Source: Novosphingobium sp. TH158 (GTDB lineage Bacteria; Pseudomonadota; Alphaproteobacteria; Sphingomonadales; Sphingomonadaceae). From it: 64,000 nucleotides of DNA. The first letter of the stretch is position 1; every line of letters begins with the position of its first letter. Position numbers and translations under genes: made by a program. The notes under the pieces are model-generated. The model was not told where the DNA came from, searched no databases, and saw only the letters and a list, made by a program, of their open reading frames with translations. The stretch lies in contig NZ_PKRT01000001.1 in NCBI RefSeq assembly GCF_002855555.1, forward strand, positions 1,392,001 through 1,456,000, given 5' to 3'. Of the stretch, positions 53,520 through 60,122 are shown piece after piece.

Positions 53520-54789
53520 GACCAACGGCTGCGCCCACCCCGAACGCGCCGGGGAAGTCGTGCTGGCACTGATGTCGCCAGTAGCGCCGCTGATGCAGGC
53601 AGATATCGATGTGCTGGAAGAGGCCGACTGGGGTGAGATCGCGCGCCTGGTCAATGCGCATCGCCTGCAACCGCTGCTCCACTGGTCGCTGGAAAGCTAC
53701 CGGCCAGCACTGGTTCTGCCGGAAGCCGTGGTCCGCGACTGGATGATGGTGCGGCGGCAGCAGGCCATGCGGGCGCTGGCGATCAAAAGCCTGCTGGGGC
53801 GCATCGCCAGCCTGTTCGACACAGCGGAACTGCCTTGGCGAGCACTCAAAGGTGCATATCTCGCCTTTCACACTTACGATGCGCCGGAACTGCGACCGAT
53901 GCGCGATCTCGACCTCCTCGTGCCCGAATCGCGGGTCGGTGAGGCATTTGCAATGCTCCTGGCCAATGGAGGCAGTCGTTTGGCCAACATCGCTGGTGAG
54001 CCCGAGGCATTTCTGGCGACCAATCGCAAGCACATGCCGCCGATCCTGTTCGCCAAGGCCGACATTTGTGTTGAACTGCACACCCATCTGCTTGCGCCCG
54101 CGCAGGCAACGCCAGGGCTGGCGAGCGAGGCGGTACTGGCCTGCGCGCCCCTTCGCGAGGCCAGCGATCCGATCCCTTATATCGATCGCGAGCGGCTCGT
54201 GCTGCATCTAATCATCCACGCAGTCTATGAGCACAAGTTCGACAATGGGCCACTGGCCTTCACCGATATCGCCAGCGTCGTCGGTAGCCAGCCATTCGAT
54301 TGGGCGCGATTCTGGCGGATGTGTCGCGAAGGAGAGCATGAGCGCGGCGCCGTGCTCGCGCTCCGGATTGCCGAATATATCTGCGGGCAGCCCCTAATCG
54401 ATCGGACTCTGGACGACGCCCCAGATCGCGTCGCCCTTCCCGACGTTCCAGATTCATGGATCGTCCGGCTACTGCCCGCGCTGACCCGGACCCAGGAAGA
54501 TCGCGTGGAATATGCGTTGTCCAACCAGATCAGCGGCGGGAACGGGAGTGCATCGGCCGCGCGCATGCTCAATGGCCGCCTGTTCCGCAGCCGCCAGGAA
54601 CTGATCTCGGAATTCGGCGAGGACGGATCGCGCTATGTCGTGCTGTGCGCTCGACTGTGGAGCCGGCTGTTGCTCAGCAGATTGCCCAGCATCTGGCGCT
54701 TCATTCGCCGCAGCAACCACGCCCCCCGGACGGTACGGATGCGCGAAATCGATGCCTGGCTGGCCGGCGGTGCGAGCGAGCCGTCGTGA
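53512..54789 (+). CDS. NTP_transf_5-type nucleotidyltransferase
   Basis: A 425-residue protein of the PF14907-type family. The catalytic region WRALKGAYLAFHTYDAPELRPMRDLDLLVPES has the GAY motif and D132/D134. In lasso clusters such nucleotidyltransferases accompany the HPr-like kinase and are thought to elaborate the phosphoserine. ATG 53512 overlaps the kinase stop. The C-terminal ~200 residues are mostly helical and not further recognised. Confidence 0.8.
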   Translation: MAETNGCAHPERAGEVVLALMSPVAPLMQADIDVLEEADWGEIARLVNAHRLQPLLHWSLESYRPALVLPEAVVRDWMMVRRQQAMRALAIKSLLGRIASLFDTAELPWRALKGAYLAFHTYDAPELRPMRDLDLLVPESRVGEAFAMLLANGGSRLANIAGEPEAFLATNRKHMPPILFAKADICVELHTHLLAPAQATPGLASEAVLACAPLREASDPIPYIDRERLVLHLIIHAVYEHKFDNGPLAFTDIASVVGSQPFDWARFWRMCREGEHERGAVLALRIAEYICGQPLIDRTLDDAPDRVALPDVPDSWIVRLLPALTRTQEDRVEYALSNQISGGNGSASAARMLNGRLFRSRQELISEFGEDGSRYVVLCARLWSRLLLSRLPSIWRFIRRSNHAPRTVRMREIDAWLAGGASEPS

Positions 54790-55739
54790 CCGCCCGGCCG
54801 CCATTTCGGGCTCGGCTCGATGCGTCCGAAGTCGCCGCGGTCCGCCGCTGGCCACCGGCTTCGGGAACGGGGCAGGTCCCTTTGATCTCGGTGATCATCC
54901 CCTGCTTCCGCGTCACGCGGACCATCGCCGGCGCGCTCGACAGCATCGAGACACAGCGCCTGCCGAGTGACGTCGCCATCGAAGTCATTCTCGTTGTCGA
55001 TGGATTGAAGGCAGATGCCGATGCCATTGCCGGCCTGTTCGATGCTCGCGCTACGCCGTATCGGTTTGCTGCAACGCTGGCGATACTGCGGCGAAACCTG
55101 GGGGCGGGCATGGCCCGATCGCATGGTTGGGCGCTGTGTTCGGGCGAACTGGTGGCGATGCTTGACGACGATGATGTATGGTATCCTGACAAGCTGGCTC
55201 TGCAATTGGCCCTGCACCGAAGCTATCCCGAGCAGATCGCGAGCGGGCACCAGTATGGCAGCCGGCCTCCTGGCTTGGCGGGGATCTTGCCCCGCATCAT
55301 GCATGCGGGCAGGCCGCAGCCGGTGTCGTTGCGACAGTTGTTGTGGCGCCCGCGCTTCATCCCCACCACGGTGATGATCCGGCGGGCGGCATGGCCGCGG
55401 GGGCCGGAGCGTTTCCGGAACGGTGAAGACATGCTGATGAATTTCATGATCGCGGCGCACCAGCCGATGCTGGGGCTGGCGATCGATCTGGCTGGTCGAT
55501 CGCCGCATGCGCCACCCGCCCACGCCGACCGGGACAGCCTGTCGCGCCGCCGATTGCGATCCCGACTGAGCCAGATGCGCAATTACGTCCTGCTCGTCTG
55601 GCGCGGCCAGCTCAATCCGTTGGTGCTCCCACCCCTGCTGGTCTGGAGCATAGCTCTCGGGCTGCGGCGCTATCTGCTGGATGGGGCCGAGTTTATCGGA
55701 CGAATCCTTGCCCGAAACTGGGCACGGCCGGATGCTTGA
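54786..55739 (+). CDS. Family 2 glycosyltransferase (cluster GT 3)
   Basis: A 317-residue GT2 protein. The GT-A core is ISVIIPCFRVTRTIAGALDSIETQ, NLGAGMARSHGWALCSGELVAMLDDDDVWYPDKL (DDDD with W). A C-terminal hydrophobic segment (LVLPPLLVWSIALGL) suggests membrane contact. Starts at GTG 54786, overlapping the nucleotidyltransferase stop. It is the clearest of the three glycosyltransferases. Confidence 0.88.
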   Translation: MTARPPFRARLDASEVAAVRRWPPASGTGQVPLISVIIPCFRVTRTIAGALDSIETQRLPSDVAIEVILVVDGLKADADAIAGLFDARATPYRFAATLAILRRNLGAGMARSHGWALCSGELVAMLDDDDVWYPDKLALQLALHRSYPEQIASGHQYGSRPPGLAGILPRIMHAGRPQPVSLRQLLWRPRFIPTTVMIRRAAWPRGPERFRNGEDMLMNFMIAAHQPMLGLAIDLAGRSPHAPPAHADRDSLSRRRLRSRLSQMRNYVLLVWRGQLNPLVLPPLLVWSIALGLRRYLLDGAEFIGRILARNWARPDA

Positions 55740-55774
55740 CTCGCTTGGGGGTGGGACCTAACCGAGGTCTGATC

Positions 55775-56074
55775 ATGACCTTGCCTCTCCAGTGCCGTCC
55801 AAACCCCATGGTCCTTGCCACGATCGTCAAGAATGAGACGATACTGCTAGACACCGCGCGCGAGCATTATTTCAGCCTGAATGCAGTGGGGGGGCGGTTC
55901 TGGTCGCTGATTGCCATGGATGGATCCTCCGAGCGGGCGGTGGCCTGCATCGCGCAGGAATTCTGCGCGGATGAAGCGGTGGTGCGCGCCGATCTGGTGC
56001 GCTTGTGGGACCAACTGTGCGCCAACGGCCTGGCCAGCGCGGCTTGCGAAGACGGTCGCGAAGACGCGCGATGA
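55775..56074 (+). CDS. PqqD-like lasso leader-binding protein (B1)
   Basis: A 99-residue PqqD-family RiPP-recognition element. It has TILLDTAREHYFSLNAVGGRFWSLI followed by a helical half (SSERAVACIAQEFCADEAVVRADLVRLWDQLCANGLAS). It should bind the YxxP leader and present it to the B2 peptidase. ATG 55775 has CGAGG 8 bases upstream; a TTG at 55736 is also open. Its stop overlaps sulfotransferase 3 (ATGA). Confidence 0.85.
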   Translation: MTLPLQCRPNPMVLATIVKNETILLDTAREHYFSLNAVGGRFWSLIAMDGSSERAVACIAQEFCADEAVVRADLVRLWDQLCANGLASAACEDGREDAR

Positions 56075-56949
56075 TCGCGAAGCCGTCTGCCTTTCCCGAC
56101 AGTGTTCGCGGCCTGGCGCTGCGGCTGCTGGGCATCGGCACGGCACCACGGAATTTCGTGGTATTCATTGGCAATCCGCGATCCGGCACGACCTTGGTGC
56201 GCAGCCTGCTCAATGCCCACCCGAATGTGGTGATCGCCAACGAGTTCAATATTCTTGCCGCATTCCAGCAAGGGGAGCGTGACTGGCGCCGGGTACTGGG
56301 CGGAATACGCCGCCATGCCGCTTGGTTCGATGCCAAGCCGGTCTGGCAGGGGTATGACTATCGCATAAATGCAAGGCGCAAAACGCCTGCCAGCGCGATC
56401 CGGGTGATCGGTGACAAGAAGGCGGGGCGCACCACTTTGCTGTTCGCCCGGCATCCCGAGCTGCTCGAGGCGTTTCTGGCATGGTGCCCGGTCCCGGTGA
56501 AATTTATCCACTGCGTACGCCATCCGCTCGACGTGATCGCCACCAAGACCGCGCGCAACGCGATGACGCTCGATGAGAACATCGACCTCTATTTCCAGCG
56601 CGAGGCGGAGACCGCGCAGATTTGCGAGCGAGTAGGGCCGGACGCTTGTCACAGCGTGTATCTGGAGGAACTGATTGCGCAGCCCCGGCGAACGCTGGCC
56701 GAGCTCGCGCGGTTTCTGGGAATCGTGGCCGATGGGCGCTATGCGGAAAGCTGCGCCGGGCTGATTTTTGCAGATGCGCGGCAGACCCGCGAGGGCCTAT
56801 CCTGGTCGCCTGACCAGCTTGACCGGATCGCTCGGGATAGCGCGGCCATCCAGGCGCTGGCGGGTTATGCGATGCCCGTGCCGGCTGGCATCGAAGCATC
56901 GAGCCAGGTCGACGCCAGCGAGCCCGGACGCGGGCGGGAGGTCTTGTGA
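56071..56949 (+). CDS. Sulfotransferase-like protein 3
   Basis: A 292-residue sulfotransferase with FVVFIGNPRSGTTLVRSLLNAHPNVVIANEF near residue 30, and the 3'-phosphate segment VKFIHCVRHPLDVIATKTARNAM. Acceptor unknown. ATG 56071 overlaps the B1 stop; its stop overlaps the radical SAM gene. Third sulfotransferase of the cluster. Confidence 0.85.
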   Translation: MIAKPSAFPDSVRGLALRLLGIGTAPRNFVVFIGNPRSGTTLVRSLLNAHPNVVIANEFNILAAFQQGERDWRRVLGGIRRHAAWFDAKPVWQGYDYRINARRKTPASAIRVIGDKKAGRTTLLFARHPELLEAFLAWCPVPVKFIHCVRHPLDVIATKTARNAMTLDENIDLYFQREAETAQICERVGPDACHSVYLEELIAQPRRTLAELARFLGIVADGRYAESCAGLIFADARQTREGLSWSPDQLDRIARDSAAIQALAGYAMPVPAGIEASSQVDASEPGRGREVL

Positions 56950-57788
56950 TGACGATGCCCATCCCGCTGTTCAAGCGGCTGCTTGTGGAATTGCAGTCAA
57001 ACTGCAATCGCAACTGCTTTTTCTGCAATCGTGAATTCGACACCTCGGGCAAACGGTATGACGCCGATCGCCGCAAGGTCATCCGGCGCATGCCGACCGA
57101 ACAGGCGATCTCGATCCTCAACCAGGCGCAAGCCATGGGCTTCTCCGGAAATGTAGCCTTTCACCACTATAGCGAGCCGTTTCTGGACGATCGCATCATC
57201 GACATGGCTCATGCCGCGCGGGAACGGGGCATGGTGCCCTATGAGCACACCAACGGTGACGTGCTGCGGCAGGACAAGGCACTGAGCCGGGCCGCAGCCG
57301 AAGTGTTCGATCACATCGTAGTTGGCCTCTATGACTACAAGTCGGAGGACGAACTGCGCGAGGAGATGGCATTCTGGGAAGATCGCCTGGCCGGGACGCG
57401 GTTGCGGTTCAGCCTCGGCGGGGATGTGTTTCCCCGGGTGATGACCCCGCATGACACGCGCATGTTCCGGGAAAAGCAGACGTACCCGGGCGCGCCCTGC
57501 CTTCGACCGCTGATGCGTTTGATCGTGCATTACGATGGCATGGTGCCGCTCTGTTGCGAAGACATGGAAACCCGCTTCGACCTCGGCAACGCCTTTTCCA
57601 CGGGCATCGCCGATCTGTGGTTTTCCGATCGCCATGTCGAGATCGTCAAGGCGCTGAAAAAGGGGGAGCGCCACCGTTTTGCCTTGTGCGCGCAATGCCC
57701 GATCCCGCCTGTCTCATCGCCGACACTGCTGTCCCGTCTGCGCGGTCGGGTCAAGGCGGCACTGCCTGCGTTTGTGGTGCGGCACTGA
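56946..57788 (+). CDS. Radical SAM protein with C-terminal auxiliary-cluster cysteines
   Basis: A 280-residue protein. The radical SAM motif CNRNCFFC (C20, C24, C27; CX3CX2C) binds the 4Fe-4S cluster that cleaves SAM. The C-terminal part has C185, C203/C204 (PLCCED), and C248xxC251 (LCAQCPIPP), which fits a SPASM/Twitch-like auxiliary cluster. Such enzymes often modify RiPP side chains. The target is unknown; the core has no Cys, so a thioether is unlikely. Overlaps its neighbours. Confidence 0.88.
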   Translation: MMTMPIPLFKRLLVELQSNCNRNCFFCNREFDTSGKRYDADRRKVIRRMPTEQAISILNQAQAMGFSGNVAFHHYSEPFLDDRIIDMAHAARERGMVPYEHTNGDVLRQDKALSRAAAEVFDHIVVGLYDYKSEDELREEMAFWEDRLAGTRLRFSLGGDVFPRVMTPHDTRMFREKQTYPGAPCLRPLMRLIVHYDGMVPLCCEDMETRFDLGNAFSTGIADLWFSDRHVEIVKALKKGERHRFALCAQCPIPPVSSPTLLSRLRGRVKAALPAFVVRH

Positions 57789-57789
57789 C

Positions 57790-58239
57790 ATGCGGGGCAA
57801 CTTGCCCGCCTTGCTGCGCGCGCCGGGGCGGACGGTGCTGCGCACAGGCCAGCTGGCGCTGATCCTTGGCGTGCATGCTGCCATACATCGGTTCGGACTT
57901 GCGGCGGTGCGCGGTCTGCTGGAAAAGTTCCATCCCTTGGCACCCGCGCTCACGACCGAGCGCGAGGCTGAGATCGTGCGAGGACTTGCCTTACATTGGC
58001 GCTGGGTGAGGCAGCGCGCACCTTCTCGGTTTCGTGGCAACTGCCTGTCCCAATCGGTCACCTTGTGGTGGCTGTTGCGCTTGCGGGGAATCGATACGAA
58101 ACTGTGCATCGGCATTGATCGGCGGTCGGAGCAATTCAGTGCCCATGCCTGGGTCGAACATCGCGGCCTGGCCCTCAATGCGGGCGCTGCGGTGCGCGAT
58201 AACTTCGCGACTTTCGGCCATGATTTCGCCAAAGGGTAG
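57790..58239 (+). CDS. Lasso leader peptidase (transglutaminase-like B2 protein)
   Basis: A 149-residue Transglut_core3 protein. The catalytic Cys is in FRGNCLSQSVTLWWLLRLRG (C85), the His in FSAHAWVEHRG (H119). The Asp expected ~12 residues after the His in McjB/B2 enzymes is Ala131 here (LALNAGAAV), with Asn130 beside it. It should cut leader from core after binding by B1. ATG 57790 is 1 base after the radical SAM stop. Confidence 0.87.
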   Translation: MRGNLPALLRAPGRTVLRTGQLALILGVHAAIHRFGLAAVRGLLEKFHPLAPALTTEREAEIVRGLALHWRWVRQRAPSRFRGNCLSQSVTLWWLLRLRGIDTKLCIGIDRRSEQFSAHAWVEHRGLALNAGAAVRDNFATFGHDFAKG

Positions 58240-58263
58240 GCCCTTGCCGCGGCCTAGGGCAAC

Positions 58264-58989
58264 ATGAGCCTGCTGGGGGTCAGTGCCGGCCCAGACGGGG
58301 CGGTGCTGGAAATCGAGGCCGCGTTGGTTGCCGCGCAGGGTCTGCATGCATCCTATCGCCTCGCCGAACCATTCCCGCATGTGGTCATTGATGATTTCCT
58401 CGATGCTACCCTGGCTTATGCCCTGCACGCAGCATTTCCGCAGCGGGAACGAGCCAGCGTAGTGCGCGAGGGGGCTATGCAGAACGGCAAGTTCGGATAC
58501 CGGCCCAAGACCCTGGCGGGACAAGAATCGTTGCGCTTGCTCGAATTGTGCAATTCCGTTCCGATGGCCCGCTTTCTCCAAGCATTAACTGGCCATCGCG
58601 ATCTTCGACCCGATGCCGAAGCGATTGGCGGCGGGTTTCACGAGACAGTGCAAGGCGGGCACCTGTCCATTCATGCCGATTTTAGCAAACACCCCAAGCG
58701 TCGGCTGGCGCGTCGGATCAACCTCCTTGTCTATCTCCAGCCCGATTGGGACGAAACTTGGGGAGGAGAACTTGAATTGTGGCATCCGGATATGCGCGGC
58801 CTTGCCGCGCGCATCATGCCGCGCTTCAACCGGGCCGTGATCTTCGACACTACCGCCACTTCATTTCACGGCCATCCGCAACCGTTGACCTGCCCCACCA
58901 ACCAGTCCCGCAAGTCGCTGGCACTCTATTTCTACAATCATCCAAAGTTTTGCGAGCGCTTGACCACCCACACACTGTGGCGGCCTTGA
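58264..58989 (+). CDS. Fe(II)/2-oxoglutarate-dependent oxygenase
   Basis: A 241-residue prolyl-4-hydroxylase-like oxygenase. The iron ligands are H137 and D139 (LSIHADFSKHP) and H202 (TSFHGHPQPL), with the 2-oxoglutarate Arg in QSRKSLALYFY (R216). Length is normal. In a lasso cluster it may hydroxylate the core, for example Pro7 or Asp9 (canucin has an Asp hydroxylase). It follows B2 by 24 bases and is the last gene of the cluster; the P-type ATPase remnant starts 3 bases later. Confidence 0.85.
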   Translation: MSLLGVSAGPDGAVLEIEAALVAAQGLHASYRLAEPFPHVVIDDFLDATLAYALHAAFPQRERASVVREGAMQNGKFGYRPKTLAGQESLRLLELCNSVPMARFLQALTGHRDLRPDAEAIGGGFHETVQGGHLSIHADFSKHPKRRLARRINLLVYLQPDWDETWGGELELWHPDMRGLAARIMPRFNRAVIFDTTATSFHGHPQPLTCPTNQSRKSLALYFYNHPKFCERLTTHTLWRP

Positions 58990-58991
58990 GG

Positions 58992-59972
58992 TGGCAGGCC
59001 GGAATTTCTGATGACGGGCTAACTAACGATGTGCTGACCGGTGCGGACATGGCGACCATGACCGACGTAGCGCTGCGGCAGAGGCTGGACAGCGTGAGCG
59101 TTTGCGCTCGGATCATGCCTGACCAGAAGCTGCGGCTGGTAGAGGCGTCCAAGGCACAAGGCGGCATCGTGGCGATGACCGGCGACGGGGTGAATGACGC
59201 GCCATCGCTGAAGGCGGCGCATATCGGCATTGCAATGGGCGGACGCGGCACTGACGTCGCGCGCGAGGCGGCTTCGGTTGTGCTGCTCGACGATGATTTC
59301 GGGTCGATCGTGACCGGGGTTCGCATGGGGCGGCGCATCTACGACAATTTGCGCAAGGCGATGGCGTTCATCGTTGCGGTCCATATCCCGGTGGCGGGGA
59401 TTGCACTGTTGCCGCTTGTCACCGGCCTTCCGTTGTTGCTCGGGCCAATTCATATCGCGTTTATCGAAATGATCATCGACCCGGTCTGTTCGCTCGCATT
59501 CGAGGCGGAGACCGAGGAGCGAGATGTGATGACACGACCGCCGCGTGCCCGCACGACGCCGCTGGTTTCGCGCAGCCTTATCGCCTGGTCGGCGCTGCAG
59601 GGGATCTGCGTGCTGTTGATGAGCGCGTTTTGGACCGCCGCGCTTGTGCGCAGCGGAGCGGGTCAGGAGGTGGTGCGCGCAGGCACGTTCATGGCGCTGG
59701 TGCTGGGCATCATAGGCCTGATTTTGGTGAACCGGCGTTTCAGTCCTTCGGTCAGCGCGGCGCTGGCCCGGCCCAATCCGGCGCTGGCATGGGTTCTGGC
59801 CGTGGTCGCGGTCATTGTAGCGGCGACGCAACTGGTGCCGCAAATTGCAGTGCTTTTCCGCTTTGCGCCGGTGGGCTGGCCGGTGATCCTGCTGATCGTG
59901 GGCAGCGCCCTGGCCTTGCTGTTCGGGCTGGAGCGGTTGAAGCGGCTGTGGCGTGGGGGACTGGTGGCCTGA
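58992..59972 (+). pseudogene. P-type cation ATPase, 3' remnant
   Basis: About 327 codons matching the C-terminal half of a P-type ATPase. Similarity begins at about WQAGISDDG (58992) and includes ARIMPDQKLRLVEASKAQG, VAMTGDGVNDAPSLKAAHIGIAMGG and DVAREAASVVLLDDDFGSIVTGVRMGRRIYDNLRKAM. C-terminal membrane segments follow (PVAGIALLPLVTGLPLLLG, IEMIIDPVCS). The N-terminal transmembrane part and the phosphorylation DKTGT are absent and the upstream DNA is the lasso cluster. It is a truncated gene; the junction lies just after the oxygenase stop. Confidence 0.85.
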
Positions 59973-60122
59973 AACGGTCAGAACGGAGTTTGTCCTGGCG
60001 CAACGGCGGCCCATTGAACCAGCCCAGCACAAAACCATCGCTGCACTGCAATATAAACGACCCCAACCTGCAACATCGGCCTCCTAATTGCGCGGCACTT
60101 CGAGTCCGCAGGGGAATTCATT

